Part shown: one piece after another, positions 45,096 through 55,073 of the stretch
Numbering within the stretch: position 1 is the stretch's first letter
How the letters are laid out: each line of letters begins with the position of its first letter
NCBI RefSeq assembly: GCF_001955535.1
Contig: NZ_MPVN01000001.1
Location: 2,046,001 to 2,110,000, forward strand
Source of the DNA: Paenibacillus sp. FSL H7-0326
Lineage (GTDB): Bacteria; Bacillota; Bacilli; Paenibacillales; Paenibacillaceae
Reading direction: 5' to 3'
DNA: 64,000 bases
Position numbers and translations under genes: made by a program
Notes under the pieces: generated by a model
Databases searched by the model: none
What the model was told of the DNA's origin: nothing
The model's input: the letters and a program-made list of their open reading frames with translations, nothing else

Positions 45096-45767
45096 ATGGT
45101 AAATTACATCGTATTGGATCTCGAGTTCATGTGCCTAAGGGGACGAAGCGGAGGGGATATTATTGAAATCGGTGCAATCAAGATGACAACAAACGAAGCC
45201 AACCAAGGTATAATCATGACGGACCTCTTTCATTCGTACGTTAAGCCTGAGCGCAACCCAAAGGTCAACGCTATGACCACGACACTGACCGGAATAACAC
45301 AGGAGGATGTTGACGGAGCGCCTGGATTTAAAGATATATTGTCTGCCTTCACGAATTGGATAGGAGATGAGCCATATTATTTCATTGCATGGGGGCCTGA
45401 TGATAAGTATCAGCTGGTAAGACACTGTCGTGAACGTGACCTTTCCTTGTCCTGGCTCATGAACTATAACGACTTGCAGCTGCAGTTTACGATGCTGCAC
45501 GGGGAGAACTCAGGTAACCGTTTTGGACTAAAGCGAGCGCTCGAGCATTTGAACCTAGTCTTCATGGGACGTCCTCACCAAGCATTGGATGATGCCCTTA
45601 ACACGGGAAGAATCTTTGCTCATGTCTATCCTAAGCTGACGCTTACAAACAATAATGCAGCGGAGGAACCTTTATATACGAGTGAACTTGTCTATTCATC
45701 TGGCAGCGGAGAAGAGAAGAATATGCCTTTCAGTGATCTCGCAAACATGTTGGGAATGGTCCTGTAG
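45096..45767 (+). CDS. DnaQ-like 3'-5' exonuclease (KapD/ERI-1 type)
   Basis: 223 residues. The DEDDh core is complete: D-x-E in VLDLEF (residues 8 and 10), D in the Exo II region (AWGPDDKYQL), and H-x4-D in HQALDDALNTGRI. The inserted G-RGRSGGDIIEIGAI and LTGITQEDVD are typical of the KapD-like group, which trims nucleic acids. The RBS AGAAGGAGG precedes ATG 45096. The 3' end overlaps the convergent gene by 38 bases. The C-terminal 40 residues are probably disordered. Confidence 0.88.
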   Translation: MVNYIVLDLEFMCLRGRSGGDIIEIGAIKMTTNEANQGIIMTDLFHSYVKPERNPKVNAMTTTLTGITQEDVDGAPGFKDILSAFTNWIGDEPYYFIAWGPDDKYQLVRHCRERDLSLSWLMNYNDLQLQFTMLHGENSGNRFGLKRALEHLNLVFMGRPHQALDDALNTGRIFAHVYPKLTLTNNNAAEEPLYTSELVYSSGSGEEKNMPFSDLANMLGMVL

Positions 45768-46308
45768 GATCATTCCTATTATTTATTTTAGATAATAGTG
45801 ATTGAATTAATTGGCTCTCGCCTAATTCCGAATTTAACGATTTTACTTCATCCACAAAAGATTTTGTTTGGTTTATAATCTCATCTCTAAAGTCAGCAAA
45901 AGGGATTTCTATGTCCCTCCATCGAGGATATTCGAATCTTTTCTCATCTATAAAAAGGATATACTCGCTGTTATGCAGTGTATCCATCGCAGCACTGATT
46001 TGAACCTGGTTATCTTTCATTCTGAATTCTAACCAGCTGTCTAATGTACCTGCCTCTCTAAAGGCAGCATAGCCAAATTCATATAGCCCCTCTAAAGCAG
46101 TTAAATAAAGTTCGAACCAAGCAGTCAGCATCTCATGTCCCGTTTCACCATCTCTTAGTTCTCTATCATGATAAAATCCTTCTATTTCATTACCAATTCG
46201 GATCGAAAAAAATCCAAATATATCCGCATATTCATCGTCAAACTCTTTGCGACTAACCTTCTTAAGTTCATCCATATCATCAACTATTCTATAATAGATT
46301 TTAAACAT
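45730..46308 (-). CDS. Hypothetical protein, 192 residues
   Basis: Soluble acidic protein, family not recognised. It starts MFKIYYRIVDDMDELKK and contains IEIPFADFRDEIINQTKSFVDE, a pattern seen in small immunity-type or colicin-immunity-like proteins; I do not assign one. ATG 46308 has GAAAGGAGAG upstream. The last 12 codons overlap the exonuclease gene tail to tail. Confidence 0.65.
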   Translation of the reverse strand: MFKIYYRIVDDMDELKKVSRKEFDDEYADIFGFFSIRIGNEIEGFYHDRELRDGETGHEMLTAWFELYLTALEGLYEFGYAAFREAGTLDSWLEFRMKDNQVQISAAMDTLHNSEYILFIDEKRFEYPRWRDIEIPFADFRDEIINQTKSFVDEVKSLNSELGESQLIQSLLSKINNRNDPTGPFPTCLRDH

Positions 46309-46397
46309 ATAATTTACTCTCCTTTCTCCGATATCTCAATGCATCTTGAGCCGCAGCTTTTTTAATCAGATAGATTCCTGACCCTTAAGAAAAATGC

Positions 46398-46424
46398 AAG
46401 AAAAAAGCCCTGATTTCTCAGGGC
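46398..46424 (-). terminator. Hairpin terminator upstream of toxin locus 1
   Basis: GCCCTGA (46407-46413) pairs with TCAGGGC (46418-46424), and the leftward read ends in TTTTTT. It would stop leftward transcription coming from the toxin locus. Confidence 0.6.
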
Positions 46425-46430
46425 ACATGG

Positions 46431-46436
46431 TATAAT
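46431..46436 (+). promoter_or_regulatory. -10 box of type I toxin gene 1
   Basis: TATAAT, with ATGGGTTGTAC downstream as in the second locus, where TCTAAT at 46785-46790 occupies the same place. No clear -35 is visible. Confidence 0.5.
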
Positions 46437-46494
46437 ATGGGTTGTACGATACGCCTAGGTGGGCGGGTCTTCCTCCGGAAAGGAGGTGAGGCTC

Positions 46495-46578
46495 ATGCAC
46501 TTCTCTTTTGCCGATATGTTACTGTTCGCTGGCTTTATCATAGCGCTACTGACATACATCGATTCAAAAAAGAAGTGA
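46495..46578 (+). CDS. Type I toxin, 27-residue membrane peptide, locus 1
   Basis: The peptide begins MHFSFADMLLFAGFIIALLT and ends YIDSKKK: a short polar start, one membrane helix and a lysine tail. This is the pattern of the holin-like/TxpA-BsrG group of type I toxins. AGGAGGTGAG lies five bases before ATG 46495, and its SD is paired in a local CCTCC/GGAGG hairpin. An antisense RNA covers its 3' end. It would depolarise the membrane if over-expressed; that is inferred from the family. Confidence 0.82.
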   Translation: MHFSFADMLLFAGFIIALLTYIDSKKK

Positions 46579-46700
46579 CCCCTTAGGTTTGGCAACCGGG
46601 TCACTTCTTCGCGATATAACACACATGGAGGAGTGCCCACCAAGCTATTGTGCTGAGGACGGACCGCCATCCGTCCTTATTTCTATTGTTATGATAACAT
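46570..46700 (-). ncRNA. Putative antisense antitoxin RNA, locus 1
   Basis: A leftward -10 box TATAAT (46712-46707) would start an RNA near 46700. It runs antisense to the toxin mRNA 3' end and ends at the hairpin GAAGTGACCC/GGGTCACTTC (46571-46607) plus T-run, overlapping the last toxin codons. The -35 box is poor. Confidence 0.6.
46657..46676 (+). terminator. Terminator of toxin mRNA 1
   Basis: GGACGGA (46657-46663) pairs with TCCGTCC (46670-46676), followed by TTATTTC. In locus 2 the stem is GGACGGT/ACCGTCC, a compensatory change. Confidence 0.7.
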
Positions 46701-46848
46701 AATTGGATTATACAGGCAATTTCTTTAGGGTTACATCCTACCGATTGAAGACCACAAAATGCACTGATCCATCAGATCATATGGTCTAATATGGGTTGTA
46801 CAGTACGCCTAGGTGGGTGAGTCTTCCTCCAGAGAGGAGGTGAGGCTC

Positions 46849-46932
46849 ATGCACTTCTCCTTTTCAGATATAATTATCTTCGCTGGCTTTATCATAGCGT
46901 TGCTAACATATATCGAACAAAAGAGAAAGTGA
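46849..46932 (+). CDS. Type I toxin, 27-residue membrane peptide, locus 2
   Basis: The peptide begins MHFSFSDIIIFAGFIIALLT and ends YIEQKRK. It is a tandem paralogue of the peptide at 46495 with the same RBS (GAGGAGGTGAG), the same SD-masking hairpin and the same downstream antisense unit. Third-position and conservative changes show that the peptide is under selection. Confidence 0.82.
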   Translation: MHFSFSDIIIFAGFIIALLTYIEQKRK

Positions 46933-47058
46933 CCCTCTAGGTTCGCGCCTGGGTCACTTCTTCGATACTTAGTAACACACTCGGAGGAGTTCCCACCAAG
47001 CTATTGTGCTGAGGACGGTTTAGCGGACCGTCCTTATTTCTATTGTTATGATAACATA
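46924..47058 (-). ncRNA. Putative antisense antitoxin RNA, locus 2
   Basis: Leftward TATAAT at 47069-47064, RNA start near 47057, and a terminator hairpin GAAGTGACCC/GGGTCACTTT at about 46926-46964 followed by TCTTTTG. Same arrangement as locus 1. Confidence 0.6.
47013..47033 (+). terminator. Terminator of toxin mRNA 2
   Basis: GGACGGT (47013-47019) pairs with ACCGTCC (47027-47033), then TTATTTC. Confidence 0.7.
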
Positions 47059-47103
47059 ACTGGATTATACAGGCAATTTCTTAATGCCATCGGATCTCCA
47101 TGG

Positions 47104-47898
47104 CTACACCATCAAATCCCGCTTACGGAAGGCCGTATAGGTGATGACCAACAGGACTCCAATGAGTAGCACGGACAGAAGGACATAGATGAGATCGAAT
47201 CCTCCCCCGTACATCATCTCCTTCGCCTCAAAATACTTGAACGGCGTGAAATACTTCAGACTTTCAAGTCTCTCATTCAGATCAATAGCAATCGATAAGA
47301 TGAACGCAGCGAGCAAAATGCCCGAAGAGATAGAAGCCGCCTGCTTTACATGCTTGGATACGGAGGCGAGCGCCGTTCCGACGAGGAGGAAGATGATCTG
47401 TAGAATAAGCATCCCGATCATCAGAACGGCAATATCATCATTTACCTGCTCTCCGTTATTGTACAAGCTGACAATCATAACGCTCGATGCCCAAGTGACC
47501 AGGTTAAGGATGAGGATCTGCAGCAGAGCAGCTGTTATTTTGGCGGTGATGACCGCGTCTCTGGTCAAGGGCTTGGTGAATAGGAATTCTGCCGTTCTGT
47601 CCTGCTCTTCTTTGGCAATCATGCTGGCCCCGAGCGTTACGGCATGAATGGTGACGGCGAAGAACAAGTACAACATGAGCACTCCATAATACCCGCTGGC
47701 CTTCGACAGATCAAAGGCTCCCGCCCCCATCAAAGCCTGAAGGGATTCGGGCATATCCGCAATCACCTGGTTCAGCTCCCCTCCGGCAGCCGTCGCTTCG
47801 TATTTGTTCATCCCGCTCACCAATAGAAGCACAATGCCGATACACCAGAACAGCAGGGACTTCCGATAGCTCTTCATTTCTCTCCGAAATATGTTCAT
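47104..47898 (-). CDS. ABC-2 type transporter permease, second subunit
   Basis: 264 residues from ATG 47898 (GGGAGGGG upstream; the frame runs on to 47970 inside the previous gene without an RBS). Six membrane segments. It starts MNIFRREMKSYRKSLLFW, nearly the same as the neighbouring permease (MNMFLFELKSYRKSLLIW), and shares KEEQDRTAEFLFTKPLTR and FTPFKYFEAKEMM. The two are duplicated subunits of an ABC-2 exporter with the ATPase two genes upstream. The cargo (antibiotic, peptide or lipid) is unknown. Confidence 0.88.
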   Translation of the reverse strand: MNIFRREMKSYRKSLLFWCIGIVLLLVSGMNKYEATAAGGELNQVIADMPESLQALMGAGAFDLSKASGYYGVLMLYLFFAVTIHAVTLGASMIAKEEQDRTAEFLFTKPLTRDAVITAKITAALLQILILNLVTWASSVMIVSLYNNGEQVNDDIAVLMIGMLILQIIFLLVGTALASVSKHVKQAASISSGILLAAFILSIAIDLNERLESLKYFTPFKYFEAKEMMYGGGFDLIYVLLSVLLIGVLLVITYTAFRKRDLMV

Positions 47899-47918
47899 GA
47901 ACTTCCCCTCCCGTAACG

Positions 47919-48707
47919 CTAGGCAGAAATATCTCTTCTTATATAAATGTAATAACAGACAGCGGTACATATCACCATGATCCCTGCTGCGGCCGTCATG
48001 TAGGGTACTTCATAGCTTGCCGTCTCCAGGACCTTTTTTGTGTCAAAATACTTGAACGGAGACAAATACCGCTTCATTCCTCCCTCGTCTCCAGCCACAA
48101 GCATCCCGAGTATATAAAAAACAAGCACGGTCGTCAGCGATACAGGAAGAATGGCTTTGATTCTCGGCAGCAGTACGGAAACGAGGAGACCGATCCCAAC
48201 AAACATCAGCTGGACGAACAGAAGGGTCATCGAGAGCATAAAGTACAATTTGACATCATACGCACCCGTTTGAAGCTGTTCCGCCATAAGCCAGGCCCCC
48301 GCAAGATACAGCGCATTGGTCAGCAGAATAGATGCGACCGCAGCCAGCAGCTTGGAGGTAAGTACCTTGGTTCGCGTCACAGGCTTGGTTAGGAGAAAAT
48401 CGGCGGTTCTCTCCCGGGTTTCCCGGGATACGACCGACATGCCAAGCAGCATGGCCTGGATGGCTCCGCACAGCGTAATGTACATCAATATATAAGTGTA
48501 GAACCCGAGAAACGTGCCCATACTTTCAATCTGAATACCGAACGCCTGCCTGAACGGTTCCGGATATCCCTCAAGAATGCGCGCAAAGGCATCAAACTCT
48601 CTGGTGATGGATGGAAATAAGGACAGCAGAAATACCATGATACCAATGATGGACAAGGACCAGATCAGCAGTGATTTTCGGTAAGATTTCAGTTCAAAAA
48701 GAAACAT
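47919..48707 (-). CDS. ABC-2 type transporter permease, first subunit
   Basis: 262 residues from ATG 48707, with GGGGTGA upstream; GTG 48713 is possible. Six membrane segments. SRETRERTADFLLTKPVTR near residue 90 and LSPFKYFDTKKVLE near the end are shared with the second permease. It lies 12 bases after the ATPase gene and 20 bases before the second permease, so the three form one operon. Confidence 0.88.
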   Translation of the reverse strand: MFLFELKSYRKSLLIWSLSIIGIMVFLLSLFPSITREFDAFARILEGYPEPFRQAFGIQIESMGTFLGFYTYILMYITLCGAIQAMLLGMSVVSRETRERTADFLLTKPVTRTKVLTSKLLAAVASILLTNALYLAGAWLMAEQLQTGAYDVKLYFMLSMTLLFVQLMFVGIGLLVSVLLPRIKAILPVSLTTVLVFYILGMLVAGDEGGMKRYLSPFKYFDTKKVLETASYEVPYMTAAAGIMVICTAVCYYIYIRRDISA

Positions 48708-48719
48708 GTTCACCCCGAA

Positions 48720-49604
48720 TCAAGCCTCCCTGTCATAGTAATGCATGAAGATTTCTTCGAGATTCGGCTCCTCGATCCATAGATTATCCATCTCAATATG
48801 GGCCAGCCTCTGCAGAATCTGATTCAAATTCCCCTTGAACAAAAACCGGGTAATGCTCCCCTCCGCCGTAATATGACTAACACCGTCTATATCCAGCTGC
48901 TGCGGGTCTAGAGGAACGGCCGTTTCAATCGCAAACTTTTTATAATTGGACTCCTTCAGTGCGCTGATCTTCTCCACGGTGACGATTCGTCCTTCTTTAA
49001 TAATCGCAACCCTGTTACACAGCCGCTGAACTTCGCTCAAGATATGGGAGGAAAATAAGATCGCTGCCCCCCGTTCATTCTCCTCCTTCAGCAATTCAAA
49101 GAACGTATGCTGCATCAGCGGATCGAGTCCGCTCGTCGGCTCATCGAGAATAAGCAGCTGGGGACTATGGAGAAGCCCTTGCACGATGCCCACCTTCTTC
49201 TTGTTGCCCAGTGACAGGCTCTCAATCTTCTTGCTCAAGTCCAGGTCCATCCGCTCCGAGAGCTCCTTCATGCGTTTCGTACAATCCTTCTTGTAGAAGC
49301 TGGCCGAATATTTGAGCAGATCCACAACCCTCATATGATCGTAATAAAAGACCTCCGCAGGCAGATATCCGATCTCCTTCTTAATCTCCGCGCTGTGACG
49401 AATGCAGTCCTTGCCGAAGATGGAGGCCGTGCCGCTCGTGGGATAGATGAGAGCAAGCAGTGTCCGGATCGTTGTTGATTTGCCTGCCCCGTTTGGCCCG
49501 ATAAAGCCAAAGATTTCACCTTCCTCAATCGAGAAGCTCACATCAATAATCCCTCTAGCCTTGCCGTACTGCTTGGTCAGATGCTCAATCTCCACGGCAT
49601 TCAT
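48720..49604 (-). CDS. ABC transporter ATP-binding protein (ABC-2 exporter)
   Basis: 294 residues from ATG 49604 (GGAGGGG upstream). Walker A is GPNGAGKST, the signature is LSLGNKKKVGIVQGLL, Walker B is LLILDEPTSGLD, and the H-loop is FSSHILSEV. The C-terminal extension of about 80 residues ends LEEIFMHYYD, as in BcrA/NatA-like export ATPases. It is the first gene of the three-gene exporter operon. The frame upstream to 49649 has no RBS. 49650-49838 shows no feature. Confidence 0.92.
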   Translation of the reverse strand: MNAVEIEHLTKQYGKARGIIDVSFSIEEGEIFGFIGPNGAGKSTTIRTLLALIYPTSGTASIFGKDCIRHSAEIKKEIGYLPAEVFYYDHMRVVDLLKYSASFYKKDCTKRMKELSERMDLDLSKKIESLSLGNKKKVGIVQGLLHSPQLLILDEPTSGLDPLMQHTFFELLKEENERGAAILFSSHILSEVQRLCNRVAIIKEGRIVTVEKISALKESNYKKFAIETAVPLDPQQLDIDGVSHITAEGSITRFLFKGNLNQILQRLAHIEMDNLWIEEPNLEEIFMHYYDREA

Positions 49605-49838
49605 GCGCCATCCCCTCCGCTCTATTCCTGCAACTTGGTTTCTGATCAAATCATACGGGATTGCCGCAGCAGGGTAAAATCAGACAGTCAGCAAATTTGC
49701 ATTGATTTTCGCCATTAGAGTAGATTTACACCTGAATTATACAGAAGGTACTGATGAATGAAAGCTATGCTTCATCTTGCTCTACTTCTCACAGGGGAAT
49801 GAGATTTATTTACCTCTATCCATCCGATTCTACTTCTC

Positions 49839-50372
49839 TTATTCATACCGAAGCTGAGTTGTCATCTGCTTCAGTACCGATGCCACCTTCTGGTTCCCTT
49901 GCTTCTCTGCGATCTGCAGAGCCGTCTCTCCATCGGCTGTAGGACGGCTCACCTCTGCACCTTGATCGAGCAGCAGCTGAAGGATCTCTGTGCGATCCGT
50001 ATGATATGCAGCCGAATGCAGTGCCGTATGGCCATCGCTGTCCACTATGTTCGGATCTGCCCCATGAGACAGGAGAAGCTTAATGACGTTAAGACTTCGT
50101 TCACCGGCAATCGTCGCATGCAGAGCCGTGTTAGACGGGATGTAAGCAATTTTGGAATGGGTCACAGCGTTGACCTCTGCCCCATGATCTAGTAATGTCT
50201 GAACTATGTCTTCAAATCCCAGATGTCCTGCATAAGCCAGTGGGATTAATCCATCTTCATTCTCAGTATTCGCGAGCTGAGGCTGCTCTGTCAGCAGTTC
50301 GGATACACGTTCCTTATCTCCTGCGATCAAAGCTTCAAATAGTGCTGTTACTTGTAGTTTAGCATTCTCCAT
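49839..50372 (-). CDS. Ankyrin repeat protein
   Basis: 177 residues made of four to five ankyrin repeats. Examples are DGLIPLAYAGHLGFEDIVQTLLDHGAEVN, NTALHATIAG...NVIKLLLSHGADPN, DGHTALHSAAYHTDRTEILQLLLDQGAEV and DGETALQIAEKQGNQKVASVL. It is cytosolic without other domains and presumably binds proteins. The RBS GAGGAGG precedes ATG 50372. Single gene. Confidence 0.9.
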   Translation of the reverse strand: MENAKLQVTALFEALIAGDKERVSELLTEQPQLANTENEDGLIPLAYAGHLGFEDIVQTLLDHGAEVNAVTHSKIAYIPSNTALHATIAGERSLNVIKLLLSHGADPNIVDSDGHTALHSAAYHTDRTEILQLLLDQGAEVSRPTADGETALQIAEKQGNQKVASVLKQMTTQLRYE

Positions 50373-50502
50373 TTCTTATCCTCCTCAGGTATTATAATCC
50401 GTGCTTTTTGCTCCATTCTTTTTCCATGACTTTCCTCGCCATCTGCTATATGATGAATACAGAATTCACTCATAAAAACCCTTACATAAGGAGTGTCCTG
50501 AC

Positions 50503-51189
50503 ATGATGTACTTCGGGAGGAATCTCTTGCTGCCTCTACTTGTTCTAATCACGAGCATACTATATATCTTCTTTATTCCGGAAGAGCCATTTGAAATTAA
50601 ATTGCTCTTCAAGCTGATTCCGATGGCACTTATTATATTGTACGCCTTCCTGCGCATGCGAACTGGCCGGCGTTCGGCGCACGCTCTGCTGCTGGCCGGC
50701 TTGTTCTTCTGTATGCTGGGTGACGGCCTGCTGCCGATATGGTTCGTATACGGCCTGCTTGCTTTTCTGATCGGTCATCTATTCTATCTGACTGCATTTC
50801 TGAATCAATGGCGCTTCTCTTGGATTCGGCTGTTGAGCATCATCCCCATCGGCATCTACGCCTGGATTATGGGCGGCAAGCTTGCACAACATATTGCAAT
50901 GTCAGCCGATTTGAAAGGACTGGTCATTCCCGTTATTGCGTATGTCACCGTCATTTCACTTATGCTCTGGTCTGCAGTTATGACAGGGAATGTGTGGGCC
51001 AGTATCGGAAGCCTGCTCTTTGTCATTTCGGATTCGATCCTGGCATGGAACAGGTTTGTCGAAGCTATACCTTACGCGGGTGTCCTTATTATGACAACGT
51101 ACTACGCTGCCCAGTTTCTAATTGCATGCAGCATCGGTGCTGCTGCACATAGAAGAAGCTCGCTTCTCAAGGTGAACATCAAATATTAA
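50503..51189 (+). CDS. YhhN/TMEM86 family membrane protein (lysoplasmalogenase-like)
   Basis: 228 residues with about eight membrane helices. Family motifs are LLAGLFFCMLGDGLLPI (acidic D in helix), FLIGHLFYLTAF, and FVISDSILAWNRF followed by YYAAQFLIA. The TMEM86/YhhN family includes lysoplasmalogenases that cleave vinyl ether lysolipids; activity here is inferred. The RBS TAAGGAGTG precedes ATG 50503. It converges on the SDR gene across a shared hairpin. Confidence 0.87.
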   Translation: MMYFGRNLLLPLLVLITSILYIFFIPEEPFEIKLLFKLIPMALIILYAFLRMRTGRRSAHALLLAGLFFCMLGDGLLPIWFVYGLLAFLIGHLFYLTAFLNQWRFSWIRLLSIIPIGIYAWIMGGKLAQHIAMSADLKGLVIPVIAYVTVISLMLWSAVMTGNVWASIGSLLFVISDSILAWNRFVEAIPYAGVLIMTTYYAAQFLIACSIGAAAHRRSSLLKVNIKY

Positions 51190-51208
51190 TCGAGACACCT
51201 GATGCATA

Positions 51209-51251
51209 AAAAATACACCTCTCCATGACTTCCATGAAGAGGTGTATTTTT
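51209..51251. terminator. Bidirectional terminator
   Basis: AAAAATACACCTCT (51209-51222) pairs with AGAGGTGTATTTTT (51238-51251). A/T runs on both sides serve the convergent YhhN and SDR genes. Confidence 0.85.
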
Positions 51252-51269
51252 CTTAGGATAACTTCAATA

Positions 51270-52016
51270 TTATTGAGCTGTAAAGCCGCCATCGATGGGA
51301 ACAACGACCCCGTTAATATATTTGGCTTGTCCATTCAGCAGGAATGCAACCAGTTCAGCAATTTCCTCCGGTTGTCCAATTCTGCGCTGCGGAATTCCGG
51401 CCACGACGTTCTCAAATACTTCCGGATGATTCTCACGATACGACTTCACCATTGGTGTTTCCGTTGTACCCGGAGCGATTGCATTAATCTGGATCCCTTC
51501 GCGTGCATATTCTGCCGCAATAGTCTTGGTGATTCCCACAATACCATGCTTCGTTGCAGAATATGTACCCACGGTTTCTTGTCCAACCACACCGGCAGTC
51601 GAGGACGTATTCACAATAGAACCGCCGCCATTTTTCAGCATGACTTCCAGCACATATTTTACACCGTAGAGCGCGCCGAGCAGGTTAATGCCCACCACCT
51701 GGTTAATTTGTTCAATTGTATTTTCCGCAAAGCGTGTGCCTGGCCCGGAAATACCAGCGTTATTGAAGAACATGTCAATGGTGCCAAAGGCTTCGACTGT
51801 CTTGTCTACGTAATTCTTCACATCTTCGGCTTTACTGACATCTGCTTTGACGAAGATGGCTTTTACACCTTTTTCCTCCACTAGCTTCACGGTTTCGTTA
51901 CCCGCTGCTTCAGAAATATCAATGACACTAATGTTGACTCCCTGCTCTGCCAGCTTTAGTGCCGCCGCACGGCCCAATCCACTGCCGCCGCCTGTAATAA
52001 CTGCAACTTTGCTCAT
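51270..52016 (-). CDS. SDR family oxidoreductase
   Basis: 248 residues. The classical short-chain dehydrogenase motifs are TGGGSGLG (cofactor binding, residues 8-15), NNAGIS (about 88-93), the catalytic serine in NTSSTAG, YSATK (Y and K of the active site, about 153-157), and a C-terminal VVPIDGGFTAQ. D in VIDIS after the second strand suggests NAD(H) preference. The substrate cannot be told. The RBS GAGGAGGAG precedes ATG 52016. Single gene ended by the shared hairpin. Confidence 0.9.
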   Translation of the reverse strand: MSKVAVITGGGSGLGRAAALKLAEQGVNISVIDISEAAGNETVKLVEEKGVKAIFVKADVSKAEDVKNYVDKTVEAFGTIDMFFNNAGISGPGTRFAENTIEQINQVVGINLLGALYGVKYVLEVMLKNGGGSIVNTSSTAGVVGQETVGTYSATKHGIVGITKTIAAEYAREGIQINAIAPGTTETPMVKSYRENHPEVFENVVAGIPQRRIGQPEEIAELVAFLLNGQAKYINGVVVPIDGGFTAQ

Positions 52017-52078
52017 GTTGATGTCTCCTCCTCTGGATGTAACTATCTAAAATTCAGTAACCATATTTTATTCTACAT

Positions 52079-52994
52079 CTATATGTAGATGCATTCAATA
52101 TTTGATAAGATCTCCAGCATCTCATCCAGCACCCGCTCGATCTTTTTGGTATCTGATCTTTCAACCAACAAGTCCAGTGCTTCCTCCTCATACCTGATTG
52201 TTGTAAACCACATGGAAGCCGCGACTGCATAAATATCATTTGCCAATTCTTGCTCTTGGATACGAAGCTGTCTTGTCTCTGTATATCCATTTAAGAAGGC
52301 ATGAAATAACCGTGGACGGTCATAATCGCTTAGTCCTTCTGCCAGATCCATTTCATTTGCGACGAGAAGACCTTCTACGATCAGGTCCCCAACAAGTGTT
52401 TCGTCACCCGCAATATTGTAGTCAAAAATACCGATCTCAATGATTTCTCCGATATTTCATAAGATTCAGTTGTCCTGCCTCACCTAACTCTCTGAACCGC
52501 TCGTATCCACTCACTTCGTTATATCCGACAACATTAAAAATAGAGTCCACCCTAATATGAGCACCTTCTTTTTCCGAAATAGCATGCATCCTTCCCATTA
52601 ATTGCCCCGCTTTACCTGCGATCTCTATATCTATCGTTTTAATTTCTTCCCCTAGATATTCCTCGACCGTAACATCCAGCGATAGATCATTAATTACATA
52701 AGAAATACAGTAGTGCTCTCCAGCTATGTACCTCTTGGGTGTTAAAATGCCATTCCTTCTCATAAGCTCTGAAAAAATACTTTGCTGTTCTATTATTAAC
52801 CTTGGATGCTCCTCCTGCTGTACTAACTTCATGACGACGGATTTGTGATCTAGAAAATCAACACGGAGGATAAACTTGGCACGAAAAGTCGGATGATCTC
52901 TGTATTGCTCGATATAATGATGTGTATCTACGATCCGTGCGCTAATTCGATATTCAGACAAGATTTCTTGGATATGCTGTAGAGTGATTTTCAT
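52079..52994 (-). pseudogene. Broken phosphotransferase (APH-like) gene
   Basis: From ATG 52994, 185 residues encode the N-lobe and part of the C-lobe (MKLVQQEEHPRLI, LMGRMHAISEKEGAHI, GYNEVSGYERFRELGEAGQLNL). The frame is then lost near 52450. In another frame it goes on IEIGIFDYNIAGDETLVGDLIVEGLLVANEMDL (magnesium-binding D of the APH fold) to 52079. The catalytic H/Q-G-D-x-S-x-N loop that should come before IFDYN is absent, so there is an internal deletion besides the frame change. It is therefore inactive. Confidence 0.75.
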
Positions 52995-53136
52995 ATGTTA
53001 GCCCCCAATACTCGTTATACGGATTCCCCATTAAATCAATACAAAATGAATTATCATTAGAAATCGTGCTTTTCTAAATTTTTAACAAAACATGAGGCGG
53101 ATGTATACATTAGGAAGAACAATATAAAAGGTGTGA

Positions 53137-54960
<1,824 letters not shown>

Positions 54961-55024
54961 TTACAGAATATAAGCAGTCATCATCGAAACCTTCATATAC
55001 AAAAAATTACTAACTCAAACTCAA

Positions 55025-55062
55025 AAGAACCTGAATTAGGAACGTTCCTAATCCAGGTTCTT
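55025..55062. terminator. Bidirectional terminator
   Basis: AAGAACCTG with an inner ATTAGGAACGTTCCTAAT palindrome and CAGGTTCTT form a long hairpin between the convergent collagen-protein and MATE genes. Confidence 0.8.
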
Positions 55063-55073
55063 CTTACTAAATA

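Noticed and set aside
46455..46670. 71-codon minus-strand ORF across toxin locus 1
   Set aside because: It is antisense to the 27-residue toxin and covers both hairpins; the toxin/antisense RNA reading explains the sequence better.
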